Below, one piece after another: positions 46,902 through 61,900 of a stretch of 64,000 nt of DNA. Origin of the DNA: Panagrolaimus kolymaensis (lineage: Eukaryota > Nematoda > Chromadorea > Rhabditida > Panagrolaimidae). The stretch is from the NCBI GenBank assembly GCA_028622995.1, contig JAJQJQ010000007.1, forward strand, positions 2,356,001 to 2,420,000, read 5' to 3'. Position numbers and translations under genes: made by a program. Under the pieces are notes generated by a model. That model saw only the letters and a program-made list of their open reading frames with translations, made no database searches and was not told where the DNA came from. Within the stretch, counting starts at the first letter, position 1, and every line of letters starts with the position of its first letter.

Positions 46902-49900
46902 AAAATGGTGTCGAATCAGTTGATGAAACCACAGAATCCCTTGATCGTCGATATTGGCAACAAAAGCAGCAACCCATTCGTGGGGGAGGTGGAAGTACAC
47001 ATGATATTATGGTTGCAAGTGCTCCAGGGCCACATTATATTGCTGTTGTGAGTTTCCATCCTCCTTTTAACTTTCCCGTAAAAAAACATTCATTTCCCTT
47101 GAGAAGATTATCTTTCATTATACTTAAATTTCCGGCCTTTCTATTTTTTCTTTAAAAAGCTTTCCATTTATCCACCAAGTAAAGCAGCTAAGAAAAATGA
47201 CTAAAGCAAGCATTCTTTTGCAGCTTTCAAAGCGACCAACAAGCAATAATTTTTTTTTTTCAAGCTAAAAAACAATTTGTTCATCCAATTCATTTTTTAA
47301 AAAAGGAGGCCCTCATCAACGAAAAGAAAATTGGCTAAACAAAAAAAAGAGCCTGAAAATGAAAATGAGAACAAACGCAAAGTTTTAACCAATTTTTGCA
47401 TTGCCACCGGCGTTTTTTTATTTTATTTTGACTACTCAAAGCTTCTTACATTTTTCTATATTGTTTTTAATCGGTCAAAATATAATCATTCATTTATTTG
47501 CTTATTTTCTTCTTTTGATGTCATATTATATGGATGTATAAAAAAAAGTAGTGGACAAGGAAGGAAAAAAAGAAAACAAAATAAAATTTAAAAAAATGAT
47601 AAATGACCGCGCGACAGCTCGTTATCGACTTTGCCATCATTCTCAGCCTTCACAATCATACTACTTCCACCAACAACATCAAAGCCCATTTTCGGCTTCA
47701 GCTTTTCGATTTTCATGGATTAATGCCACTGCATCTTGCTTTAATATTTCCCCAACTTACCAAGAAGACCAAAACCAACAACAAAAAAATTGTTTATATC
47801 ATTCATTTAATTTCCAGGATGGAGGACCATCTGTAAGCCTCATAGATGCGGCTGAACCTACCACAACTCCACAAAAACTTGCTGTAAGTTGATAATTTTG
47901 AAATATTTAAAAAAATTTGGGAAAATTTTAAAGGAACAAGACTATTTGATGCCTTTTCGAAAATTTCGATACTGGGGCTGGGAGGAACAGTTGGGGCAGC
48001 GCGTGTTTGAATTACAGTGTCATTCACTGTTTTACACGGTAATTCAAACACGCGCCGCGCAAAGTCTTCCTCCCAGCCCCAGTATCAAAATTTTCGAAAA
48101 GGCATCAAATAGTCTTGTCCCTTTAAGCTTGCATTGTGTCATTTTTTGAGTATTAAAAAGTTTTGGATTAAAATGATTTCGAAATTTAGCAAATTAGTTT
48201 AGATGATTCATTTTTTGTTTATCCATTTTGCACTTAACTTTTGGGATATCAAAAAAGAAAAATATCTTTTACAAAAAAAGGATAAAACTAAAGATAGTAA
48301 CAAAAAATGTATTTAAAAAATGCAAGGATATACATTTTTTACTCTAAGGCTAAATGACATCATGCAAAGATACAAAGCCTTCTAATTTGAACTTTCATTG
48401 TTCCAAAATTTAAAAGTTTATTTTTAAACCATTTTTGTTTTTTGCAGAATTTCCTTTCTCGTCCATTCCGTTCAAACCCTTTAAAAAGAACTAAAAGCGT
48501 TTCAAAGTTGGATAGGAAACGCGACTCTTTTATGTAAGTTTATTCTTTCTTTTTGCCTTTTGACTATTTTATATATTTTCTAAAAAAACAAAACACACAC
48601 ATAGAAAAAAATATGACAAATTTAAATTGTTTTGTTGAGCAATTGTTCTTTTGGGAAAATCAAGCTTTACAAATATTTATCAAAACGAGCCACCAAAATT
48701 CTTCTTTCAAAAAAGTGTTATTCCTTTTTTGGTGACTTTTTTTTCCAGTTTACTTTTTTTTTCAAATTTTATGAGAATTTTTTTGTCTGCACAAAAAATC
48801 CCCATGATGGTTTTTGAATTCAAATAAAAAAAGAATAAGAAGCGAAATTTAAAATATTCTTCTTTTTTTTGGTTTTTTGATGACCGTTCTTTATTGTTGA
48901 TGTCTTTTGAACTCCCTGTGGCGAGTTCGTTTCTTTACGGAAGTAAACTGAAAGTTTTAAGTTTTTTCTTTTTTAAAGTTAAGAAAACCACACAGTTATA
49001 AAAAAACTTTTTACATTGTCTTTTATTTTAATTGTTTGTTTCTTGTTGCTTTATTTCTCCTTTAGTTTTATTTTTAGCAATAACGTTTGATAAGAGTTCT
49101 AAATTTATGGGGTTTCATCTTTTTCCATGAATTTTTTCGGTTTTTAAAAGAACTGATTGTGAAAATCGGTCAGGTACGGAACAGTACCATATCCTCTTTA
49201 GATAAAAAGCAGCTGCTTTTATTTAAAAAAAGGAAATCCTTGTTTTTCTTTATAAAGTTTCAATTCCATCTCCTATCAACTGACCAGCACGCCGCTTCTT
49301 TCCATTTTTGTCTTTTACAAACTTTTCCTTTTTTACTATTCCAGATATCTTCTATTTTTTTTATAAGAAAAAGGAAAAAACAAGCCGATAAAAAACTGTG
49401 AATTTATTGAAATCCGATCTTCTTATTTTCCTTTTCAGTTTTTTCTTTCATTATCTTTTTTGAATCCTTTGAAATTTTATCCTCCTTGTCTCCGGGAATC
49501 ATCATGGTGATCATCGCAACAAACAAATCATTAAAATAAATCTTCTTAAAGGTTATTTGTTGATGATCATCATCCGTAGAAAAAAAGGAAAGTTTTAAAC
49601 CTAAATTTTTTTTGAGAAATTTCCTTTCTTACAAAAGTTTATTTTTAAAGATATTCATCCAAACGGGAGATAGAAAAAAAAACGCGATAGGTTTACATTT
49701 AAAAAAGGCATTTTTATTTTTTCACTTAGTAATGAAATCGAATCGAACGGACGACTTTCATCATATGGAGGCATTTGATGTGAAAGAATGAAAGGTCATC
49801 ACGCTTACTGCTGCGGCTGGGCTGCCTATGTATATGTTTGGGTTAGCCTTTTCATTCAACTGCCTGCGCAAAAAGAATATCGATACAAGGCAAAAAGTGA

Positions 49901-52900
49901 GAGTATAGGAGTCAATAAAATATTTTTTTTGGCTCTAATCGTGTTATCGAGATTGATTTTTTTACCCGCCAAAAATAATACTTAAGAGTTTTATTTTTAA
50001 CAATTTGTTTTGAGTTTTTGCACTTTTTAGAAATTCTCCATAGAAACCATATTTTTTTGAATCATGTTTCAATTTTCTTATTTCTCTTAAAAAACTAAAT
50101 TAAAAATTGATTAATCAAAAAATGAAAAATATTCTTGAATCCTTTTTCCGTATATTTTGAGAAGAGATTCTTCTTTCTCTTCACTTTTTTTTGCAGTTTT
50201 CAAACAAAACAAAAAATTAATCATAAAACAATTTTTCTCTTTCAATCAAAAAACATTCTTTAAAATATTATGTTTGATCATGCTTTTGTCCTTTGTTCCT
50301 ATTTTTTCCCAAAAACAACGTTTTTCATTTTTTGAATCAAGGCACTCTCTTAGATCTTTATCAATGCCTCAAGAACCTGGAGAAGATCAAGAAAAAAATA
50401 ATTAATTATTTTAAGACTTTGTCGTCCATTTTTTTATGTTTTTTTTCCTTTCATTAATAATTATCGTTCGAATCCATTTTAATGAAATTTTAAAATAATA
50501 AAAACATCCAAGAAAAATCCATAAAGGATTTTCTATTAAAAAATATTATTTTTCCATGTTTGCATTTTTATTCAACTCTTTTTATTTTTCTTTTGAGGCG
50601 ATCGATATTTAGTAAGCAATTTTTTTTTTTGCGAGAGGATGATGACCATTGATGATTCAATGATAGTAAAGTGACGATGACCATCTCGGCCTTGCCCATT
50701 TTTTAAGTCTCGGTTGCGTTCACACGTTATTTTATTTTTTTAAATCCATGAAAGAAAAAAACACAACCTCGTACTTTTATGTGAAAAGAATGTTTATTTT
50801 TTGTTGTTCTCAAAAAAATAAACATATTCTAATGGCTGCTACTTTTCTTCCCTCACATCAAACGTACGTGTGATCTCTTTTTGGCACCCATAAACCCACG
50901 TTCGTGTCATGTTTTTCTCTTACGTAATTTTTTTTCCTATGATCTCATCTTTGTCTCTTTGAATACTAAAGAAAGATACTTTTTATTTATTGCATGTTTT
51001 TTGATTTATTTCAAAAAAAAACTTTTAAGAAAAAAGTGTTGTTAATTCGATTATATTTAATTTATTTTATTTCGTTGTTGCCAATCTTTTTCTTTTCTAG
51101 TTTACTTCATTTTTTGAGAAAATAATCGAATTGTCTTAAAATTTGTGAATTTTAATATTTTTAAAAATGTCTCCAACGCCAGCTTCAACTGAATCATCGG
51201 ATGCATTTCCCGATGATGAAAAGCCACGATTTCGGCCGCGGCTTGTTCGTGGTCGAAGAGTTTTTCGAATTAAAAAAAGACAAATTGAATCTTGTTTGTT
51301 AGTTTTTTTAAATCTTTCTTTAAATTATTAATTAAAAATTATATGAATTTGGATAAAAGCTTGATTTTCCCTTGAGAAACACCAATACACAAAACCTCAT
51401 TTTTTATTTATTTTGTTGCTATTATTAAATATATTTACTTCCTGGTTTATTGCCGCTATAATCCAAACGTATCAATTATCCTTCTTTTTTTGCTCTACCG
51501 AAAAAGCTTGACCAAACTTTGCTGATGATTGATTAGAATTGTTTATTTTTTTGCCATTAATGATTGAAACGTTTTTTTTTTTACAGCTTTTGCTATTTTT
51601 CGATTATTACTTTCTTTTTCGTGAAGGTTTTTAATTTTTTGGATCACTTTCAAGAAATGAGACGACGCATCAGCAATTTTGAAAAAACAATGCATTGCAA
51701 ATAGTGTGAGAACACGAAGTAAAACAAAAAAGAATAAAAATCATTTCAGTTTTTAAGAAAGTACAAGGGTAAAGGCTTATTTTGCGCAAATCACCTACGT
51801 TAACTTTTTTTGGTACATACATATCCAGATTAAAAAACAGATATTTTCTTGTTTGACTAATAAAAAAGAAGCTTTGCTCTTTTCTTTTTTTGGTAATCAT
51901 CGCGTTTTTCTGCTTGCTTCTTTTTGTTTTCGATCCCATTCTTAAAAAAAATCATAGAGATGAGCGATTTTTGTTTACTACCGCAAGATAAAAAAAAGAG
52001 TAACATAAGTTTTGCGTCAAAAGCATCTGTTTGCGGTCTGTGCTTTTGTGCATAAAAAAAAGCAAGCAAGCAAAAGATGAAGTGATCGAAGAGGAAAAAG
52101 CTATTCTCCTTTGATGATGTATGATAGCAACAAAAAAGAAAGAAAGATGCACCCCATATGGTCCCAATATTTTTTTAACTCATTTTTGCGCACAAAAAAG
52201 AACTAACCTTTTTGTTTTTACAAATTTACTAGCTACCTCTTTGAATTGTTTGGAAAATTAAATACTGAAATTTAAAATAAAATGAGATTTTTGTGTGTTG
52301 TTGGTGTCAGGTAAGGGCACATTATATATCATTCCTTTATTTTAAAAATGGAGAAATCCTTTCTTCTTTCCTTTTATTTTTATGCTCTAATTGTGTTTCT
52401 TTTAGACCCGAGCTAGAACGATCACAAGAAAATTTATTTCAACCAAATGGAATAAATTTAAAATCTTCGAGTGTATATTATGATCCAAGAAATCATCGTT
52501 TTGGTGTCACTGCAAATCCAGCAGGCCCTTCTTCATCATCAATAGAAAAAAATCCATTGAGATCAAGTCGATCACATGAAAGTTTATTAAGTAATTATTC
52601 AACTACCACACACATGCATGATTTAGGTAAACATTTTCCACAATATTATTTCTTTATTATTATCTTTTTGGCTTTAGGATCTCCCGATACTCGCCTCCAT
52701 CCAGTTCATCCATCAGTTTTGGATGTACCAAATTGTTTTAAAGTTGCAAATACTTATTATGCTTGTAAATCAGCACAAGAATACGCGAGGTGGATGGAAA
52801 AGTGAGTTAAATTTCATTTTTCTCAAATAAGGCATGCATCATCCATCATAGAAGAGTAAAATCCATTTTTGCTAACCGATTTTTTCGTTTTGTTTGCTCT

Positions 52901-55900
52901 TCCTTCCTCCATATATTATTTTTGCTCGTTTTTCCATTAAACCGGTATACCGCCTTTTTAGTAGAAGCCAAAAAACCCTCACTGGTTTGTTGTTGCTCAT
53001 ATACTTTGATAGGTCTACTTTTTTTTTCTATCAATCACAAAAAAATGTTAAACAATACTTTCAAATTTTGAAGCCACTTTAAAAAGTCATCTCCGATTTC
53101 TTTGTGAAAAAAACATTTTCCGGCTTCTTTCTTCCTCCAAAAAATGAATATTTATGTTTTTTCTTTTGTATAAAAAATAATGGAAATGCTCTTCCGGTGG
53201 TTTACAAACTTTTTGAGTCTATGTTACTTTTATAGAGAGACCAAAAAGCGCTGTTGTGATTATTATTAAATTATGCAAGAAGATTCTTTTTCGGAAATAT
53301 AAATATTTGCTTTTTTTTATTTCAAATTCGAGACATTGTGAATTGAAACCTTTTTCTTGAGATTTTTATGACATTCGAAAATATAATATATTTTATTTTT
53401 CTCCCAAAAATGCATTTTTCATGGGCCAAACTTTTTTTGTTAAATTTTTTTTATTGTCTCTAAAAAAGGGATGGCGTCGAAATATGCTTTTAAATCATTG
53501 ACGCGTGTCATCTTTTTTTTTTGCCACGTCGTTTGCTTGCTTGTTTGTTTAAATCTCTCTTGAGGTTTACATATTTTTGGACAAAAAAGATTTTTTTCAA
53601 TGAATTTTGTTATGTAAGTTGGAATTTAAAAAATAGCTGCGACATAGTAAAAAAAGAAGAAAGTAAAAGCAACAATAAAATCAAAGAAAGCTTTGCCGCC
53701 TTTTGATGTTAGGACCTTTCGATAGTTGGTTGCTGCTAGAAACAGCATATTTTTTTATTATTGAAGCCACAGTAAAAATTTTTGGATGCTAATATAAAAC
53801 TATTGTGAAACTTATTTGTTTTTTATTTTTGATTTCTTTCAAACACATGAAACCCAAAATATAGAAGGCATTTTTGGCGCCGCCGCCACCATCATTAGCG
53901 ATAGAGATAGTTTGACTGACCAGCTGTGAGAAAAGAGAAATTGACCTGTCACTTTGGGTCGTCGTCTTCCAATATTCTTTATTTTTTGCCATTTATTTTT
54001 TTTTCGATTGCGCGGGACATTTTGAGTCAATCTGGTAGTGATGGTGAATTTTTTGGTTGATTTTGGGCTTCCTTTTATTGTCAGAAAAAAATATATCGAA
54101 AAACGGAACAAAGATTGACGAGATTAATCGACTTTATTGTTCTCTCAAGATGGATGCCAGATTTTTTAGACGGTTTTGTTTGATACACTTCCGGTTACAA
54201 AGGCGCCAAGGTTTTTTCTTTTTTGATTTTCAAAGATACAAAATGACCTGTGTATTTTCGTTTGCGGAAAAGAAAAATAGCTAAAATTTGTTGTTTTCGA
54301 ATCTTGCTTCGATGGTTGTCTATTCGCATCCTTTCAAGAGTTAATGATGGAGCAGATCCATTTTATCCATACAGTTTTCAATCTAATATTTTCGCACTTT
54401 TCTAACTAAAACTTTTTTATTTTATTAAATTCCATTCAAAAAATTTATCAATATTTCAATCACTTTTGCTTAATTTTTTTGAAAATATGGGACTTTCTTC
54501 CTTCTCTTAAAGCCCTAAGGCGGAAAGAAGAAGAAAGAGTTGATTAATCTTTAAAAAAGGAAGAAAAGATTCCACCTGAAATAATTTTTTATCCTTTTCT
54601 ATCTATCTGTCTGCCTTGCCTGTACACGCAAAAACTGTGGATATTTAATAAAAATTGAGAGAAAAAAATAAATGCCCCTTCATCCGGAGACAACGAACAA
54701 TTATGAATGGAAAAAAGATGAAGAAAAGTTGCGCGAGCGAGCGTATGATTCTTCCACTTTTTTTATTCGGAAACTTTGGTAGTAGTGTTCTATATTTTTA
54801 TGAAAAAAAATTGAGGGAGACAAAAAAGGAAAAGAATGCAATCATTTTCGGTGAATGTTGCAAAACTGTTTTTCAGTCATATTCATATTTTTTGACGGTA
54901 GATTATTGAACACAAAGTAACAACTCTCTCTTTTTTTCCATTTGAACACTAAAAAAAGAATCACTCTTTTTTTGATTGTATGAATGAGAAAAGAAAGAGG
55001 AAAGAAGTGAAAATGGATTTTAGAAGGAAGAAAAAAATAATTTCCCTTTCTTTCATTTTTTTTTCTTCAGAAGCTTGTTTTCTGAAATGAGTCAAACAAA
55101 CATACATAATAAATCTTTGATTTAACTACTCTCTTTTTTCCATTACCTCCCCAATTTTTTTTACGGCTGCTTTTTTGTATATCTCTTTTTCTCATTCTTT
55201 TATTTTTTATAAAGACTCCATTATCTTGAACCACCACTATAGTTTTTTTTGGGTCGATTTTTTTTATTCTGCAAAGATTTCATGTTTTATATTCAGCGAT
55301 GACAATAAAAAAATAAATAAAACGAAGTATTATTTTTCTTTCACCCATTAAATGGAAAAATAAAATATATCACTCACTCAAAAACGCAAAGTATATTATG
55401 ATGACTCGAATTTTTTATTTTAATATTTGCACAATCGCTTGCCTCCTTGCTTGCCTATTTGCTGCCTCTTTATGTTTTTGTGTTTCTCCGACAAAATGGA
55501 AGAGGTGGTATCATTCAAGCTTTTTTAGAGGATTTTCTAAAATAATATCAATTTTTTTGCTGGATTATTTTTTTGGTTTAAAAAAATCAAATGACTAAAA
55601 AATATTGAACATGTAAATCCTTTTTCCACGTAGCTGTTGTTGATGAAACCATTTTTTTGACGAATTTTAAATTAGTCAAAAATTCAATATAAAATAGGAA
55701 TTTTTGCGAAAGTTTTCATTATTTGTATATAAAAATAATATGTTGAAACGATAATAATTTTGTTCGATATTTATCGTTGGCAATAACCTATTCTTTACCA
55801 CTTTTGTTACTCTCATCAATGTTACCGCTTTTTTATTCAGCTGAGCAGCTTGGATAAAGCCAGTCAAAAGTCATTAGATTCTTGCTTTCCGTTTTTTCGG

Positions 55901-58900
55901 CATGTTTTTGTCAATGATCCATTTTTAATTTTTTTATTTTTCGTTTGAAACCATAATTTTATATTTGTTGCTGGCCATAAACGAACAGAGGAAGAAGAGC
56001 TCAAAGGAGGAAAGAGAGGACCACCAATTATCCAATCCAGGGCAGTCGTGCGTATTTATTGCATGTATATGCCCTTTTCATTTTTTTAGTTTTTTCCCTT
56101 CTAAAATTTGTTTGTTTTTGATGTTTTGGAGGAAAGTCCCAAGGCCGATGATGCCTCTCTTCCTCCTCCTTTTTGTATGTAATTCGTAACCTCAACAACC
56201 AAAAAATTATTTGACCGCCATGAATTTTTTCGTGATTCAATATAAAGTGAAAAGCGTTTATGTTTACAATGACACAGAAAAGCTTGAAATCTTTTTTTTT
56301 AAATTAATTCATTCACAAACAATTCTCTTAGGCGATTTTCTCATTTTTACAGTTATCTTTTCTCTAAGGTTATCCAAAACAATGAAGGTGGAAAAACATA
56401 TCGATCCTTTTTTGATTGACCCATTCCATCCATTTCCTTAGTTTCAAACTTTATTTTTCGATGAGCTGCGAATCAAAAAGTATTCAAAATAGAAAATTAA
56501 AGAATGTTTCTTCCACCAACATATTCGCCTGCTTTTATTTCGGCTTTTACAAATGAGCAACGTCGAAGTTTTCGAAAATCAGCTCCTCCCTTTTCTCTGA
56601 TTTCCACTCCACATGTTTCTTGTAAAAGTTTTAATGAAACAAAAGAATTAGGGAAGCTTAATTATGAAAAAATGTTTTATAAAAATTCTAAGGGAATTAA
56701 AGGATATCGGTATGTATTTTCCATCCATCGTCTATTTTTATCTTTTGTATTAATATCTTTTTGGTTTCAAATGGATTTTACTTGATTTATGCCTACTTTT
56801 TTGTTTAAAATAATTTAAATATGAAATCTTCATTTTTTAGTTTACGCCGGGTAATGAATCCACAACGAGATAATCAGCGTCGAAAGGAATATTCGATGCA
56901 AATATGGATTTTAGAAGCTAAAGGTATACCAGCTAAAAGAAAATATTATTGCGATCTTTGCTTTGATAATACTTTATATGCAAAAACATCTGTTAAACCT
57001 CGAGGTGAAATATGCTTTTGGGGAGAACATTTCTTTTTTGAGTAAGTCCATCTTCTTTGTTAAATCATTGTAAACTCTTGATTTTTAGCAATATCGCTGA
57101 AATAAAAGATGTCATGATAAATCTCTATCGTGAAGCTGACCCAAAAAAGAAAAAAGATCGTGAAACTTTAATTGGTTATGTAAATATTAATACAAATCAA
57201 ATTACATCTCGACATCCTGTTGAAAGATGGTTAGTTTCTTATTTTTATTATAATTTTTAATAGCATCCAATGCTATCTGAACTTTGGGAGATTAGGATTT
57301 GCAATATTTTTTATTTATTTAATAGACCCAAATAAAAAAGAAAGATATTCTCTTTATTTTTCAAAAAAATAAAAGAAGATAAATTTATTAGAGCAAAAAC
57401 GATTTAAATCTTCTTCATTCTATTTTTTTTTCTTGCTATTCACTTCATGTTGATGATGATGATATTTGGAATTTGAAATAGAAAGCATTTTATTTTTCTC
57501 CCTTCCAAATGGCGCCAAAATAACACCCCATTTTTTGGTTCCCAGCCTTCGCTGCAAGGACAATGCACTTACTGCGCAGCTAATTCGCAGCTTATTTTGC
57601 AGTCCCTGCGCAACTAAGGAAAATAAGCTGCGCACTAACTGCAAATTAGCTGCGCAGTAACTGCAACTTCTTTTGCAGCTAATGCCAATTAACTGCAATT
57701 TTTTTGCAGGCATTATTTTCTTTCGTTTTTACGCTTGCATATCAATATAAAATTTGACCAAAAATCAATATTTCTCTTTATTAAAAGCGATATTTTACAT
57801 ATTGCTTTTAATCAAAGAAAAGTATTAACTTTTAACCCACGAATTAGAATAAACGCGACACGAATTTAGCGAGGAATAAAAAGAGGAACTAATCAAAACT
57901 AGCTATACTTAATTTGTTTGATTAGTTATTTTTTGGATCAAACACGGCATTAATATCCTGATACATCCCATAATAATATACAGGAATAAAAGCTTTAATA
58001 GAAAACACTTTTTTGGTTTAGAAATTGCTTTTTTGTAACTTTCATAAGGGATAAAAAAAAGTTCTGCAACTTACAAACAGAAACAATCTAAAAGGGAAGA
58101 CTACATGAAAAATAATTTTAACGATACAAATAACAAAAAATAAAGACTCTGTTACTTACTAAAACAGAGGTTCCTAAAATAAGAATGGATAAGACATACG
58201 AGGGAAAAAACTTTCAATAACTTACAAACAGAAAGTACCTATAAAGGGCATATTAAAACACGAAAAACAAAAAACACTGTTACTTACCAAACAGAGGTTC
58301 CTGAAAACATGAATACAAATAAAATTCTCAAACAAAGTTACAGAAAAGCAATTTCTTTTAATGAATAAAACCAAAATTATGCTTGTGCTTTAGGTTAACG
58401 ATGATAACAAGGGTAGAATTTTAAAGAATAAAGCGTTTGCGAAAAAGCAAGTATCTTAAGCCCCAAAGGAGAAATTTTCTTAATTACATATAGGTATTAT
58501 TAGTTGGCAAGTATCTTATCCTACTTTATTGCTTTTGAATTTTTTTTATTATCTTTTTCAACTATTACTTCCGATATGTTGTTAACTATATTTCAAGCTG
58601 TAAAAATCATTTTACTAATAGAACATTAAAAGAAATGGCAAAAACAAGCAACTTTAAAATTTTGATGCAACTGGTATCTTCTTAATTTTTTATTGAAAGG
58701 TATTGTAATAATAATAACAAACCTTTAAAAAGTGGATAATTTTACTGAGCAAAGCTATTTATAAAGCAAATAAAGTAAAACGCATAAATTGCTTACAAAA
58801 GAACTTTTTCGGGTAGGAAATCACTGAAACTATGAAATTAACACAAATTGAAGCTTTTCGCTTAAAATAGTTAGGATTTAAATAAATTTTCTTCGGCAAT

Positions 58901-61900
58901 AAAAAATCCTCTATTTGATTACATCAAAGAATCGAAATACAACTAAAAAACAGCCATATTTGGATACTTGAAAATTTATTCTCATTTTTTCAAAAGCAAT
59001 AAACTGTCAAAAAGAGGTAAAGGTTTGGAAAAATGACTAAAAAAGAAAAAGTGTCAAAGTCTAAGAATTTTGAACTATGATGTAACCGAATAGAGGGGTT
59101 TTTATTACCGAGGAAAATTTATTTAAACCTCAGCTATTTCAAACGAAAAGCTATCGGTTGGTGCCAAATTCATGTTTTCAAAGATTTCACGCCCAAAAAG
59201 GTTCTTTTTTAAGCAATTTATCCTCATAACTACTGGTTAAAAACAAACTTGGAAGCTGGAAACGTGTAATATTTCTTTTCAGACCACGAGAAAAGTAAAC
59301 ACTGCTTTATTTCCTTATTAATATAATGCCAAAAGATATATTTTTTACATTATTGCTAACTATTAACAGTGCTAATTTATGGTTAAATACAAAAAAATAC
59401 TCCATCAACTAGTATTGTTATCATTACTGGTTCCCGAACCTCATGCCTTTATAGCGGGTGTAAGTTTGCATCATAAAACATTCGTTCTCGCTATATTATT
59501 AGTTTACAATCCCAACATTTTACATTTATTAGTAAAATAGAAACGAGAATCAAAATGTGATTAAAAAAACTAAAGGTTAACACGATTCATTAAAATCTTT
59601 TCCGAAGAAAAAAAAATGTGTGGACGTTCATATCAAAATTTAATTTTAGTCTTATGTATGTTAAAACTAATTTTAAATCCTTTATTTATAACTCTAAACC
59701 CCATGAACCCGGAAAATATGTGTACTTTTTTGGTTTCTGTTAAAAAAACTTATAAGAAACTTGCCAACATAATATTTAAATATCTGATAAATCAATTTTA
59801 ATTCGGGATTAAGGCGCGAAGAACTTAGAAGAAAAAATATGTAAAAGAAAGCGATAAATATGAAAGACATCGAATAAAAAGTTCAAGTTTGTTCATTTTC
59901 CTTTTAAGAAATTGCAACAAAGAGAAAAAATTAGCTGCAACGCTACCATTAAGTGCGCAGTTAAGTTGCAGGTAGTGCGCAGTTAGTGCATCGTTGCATT
60001 ACCTGCAAATACGCTGCAAAAAATGCAGTATATTTGCAGGTAATTATTTTTGCAGCTTTCGAACCCTGGGTTCGTTCGGTCAAATTTTTAAACTTTATCT
60101 TTATTTTTCTAAAAAGTAATTTATTATTTTATTTTATTTTTTTGAAAAGGGAAGGGAACGAAGGTGGCGATCGCTTTTGACAAATTACGCAAAAAAATAA
60201 AATAAAAAAGATACTTGACACTTTGGATGAAAACGAAAAAGACGAAGAAGAAAAGCACAAAATTAAGACATCATAAAAAAAGTTTTAAAAAAATGAAATA
60301 AAAAATGGTTATTTTTTTCTTTGGTATGCACGAAATTTAATATCCTTGCAATACTTTCTTTTTCTCGACATCAATTCCAAAATAGACATCATCAGGATTT
60401 TTATATTATTTTAATTATCAAAACACAAATAATTACTTTTTTCTCTTTTTTTTTTGTTTTGTTCTTTTATGCTCCGAGTTTTTGGAAAATAATTACTCTT
60501 TATTTAAAAACATATACTCTCGAACGAACGAACGGCCTTTCCGCTTCACAAAGAATCAAAAAGTTTAGTTTAGTTTTTTGGAGTTCAAAAAAACCAGAGT
60601 ATTTCCCTCGTGAAAAAATAAAAATCCATTAGTATTGTCTGTATTATATTTTTCTACCATGGATTTAATCTTTTCTTGTTTTCATTATCCTTCAAGGAAG
60701 AAACAAAAAAATGATGATTCCATTAAACTAACTTCATTGGAAATATTTATTTAGGAAAAAAACAAACACGTTGTTGTGTACATGTTTGTTTCATCGTGTA
60801 CCAATTTTTTTTAAATGAATCAGAATCTTTTTAAGATTAGCACATTTTCTTTAAAAGTTTGTTTAAGCTCAAAGACTTTTTATTTTTTATAAAAAGAAGC
60901 AAGATTTTTTTTTCTGCATTAAAAATTCCTCATTTTTTTACGACCTCGAATGAATGAATATATTTTGGCCAGGGTCATTGAAATTTATTCACTTTTTTCT
61001 TTTCATTTTCCATCCCAAAGAAAAAAGTTTAAGAACGCTATTTAGAAAAAAAACTTAAATACGTTGTTTTAAATACTTTTTTTAATGTTAATGTATACTC
61101 TTTTTTTCAAGGTTAAATGGTAGAGAAAAATTTTGTAAAGTAATTCATACTTTCATTGACTCATTTTTCCACTTCATTCCAATTTAATTTCTAGTTGTGC
61201 TGGGATTAATTTTTTATATTTTTCCCTATCGTTTTTATGCCTATTTTATTTTTTCATGAAAATAAAATATCCTTGTTTTTCAAAGTCAAAAATTTGCATA
61301 GATATTCCGACTACCACTATAAATCTTTTTTTTTTTGATATTTATGAATGAAATATGGGGGATGCGCGAGAGAGAAGGATACAGAAAAATAGATAGATAG
61401 TTATCCATCCTCGAAAATGGCCTCATTTTGAGTTGATTCCCCTATTTCACTTCTCACAGTCAGCATTATTTCAATTTTGCGCGGATTAGCCGAGGAAAAA
61501 TACTCATCATCATCGATTCGACAACAAAAAAAAGTAGTAGTAAACTTTTTCATATTTTTTTGATACCTTTTTTTCTATAAACTTTGGCAACGTTGCAAAC
61601 AATAAAAACGCCCAAACTTTGTGAATTAAACTTTTGGTTTCTTTTTCATTTCCTTATTGCACTTTTTTGATAAATTGCATAACTACATTGAAATGAAACC
61701 CCTTCATAAAAGACACGTATTTTATTTTGTTTTTGATCATTTTAATCACTTGGTTGCATCTCCATTCCATCAATGGCTCAAAAAAAAAAAATAGCCAACC
61801 GCAAGCAATCAAGCTTCAAAAAATAGATTTGTTCTTTTCATTCCGGCTCATTTGAAAGCTGTTTTTTGCTATCACACAAAAAATCGGACAACTTTTTTTT

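Noticed and set aside
47551..47817. ORF reading into the gap-2 exon from the left
   Set aside because: A TTTCCAG acceptor at 47811-47817 starts the real exon at 47818; the upstream part is intron in frame by chance.
50157..50405. 82-codon ORF with a hydrophobic start and [15 protein letters not shown] end inside a gap-2 intron
   Set aside because: Weak acceptor, no donor, composition of the first half simply follows T-richness. It could be an unusual terminal exon (phase fits 48533) but support is too thin.
57420..57713. Minus-strand 97-codon ORF
   Set aside because: It runs through the GCA-rich repeat cluster; Cys/Gln/Leu content reflects the repeats.
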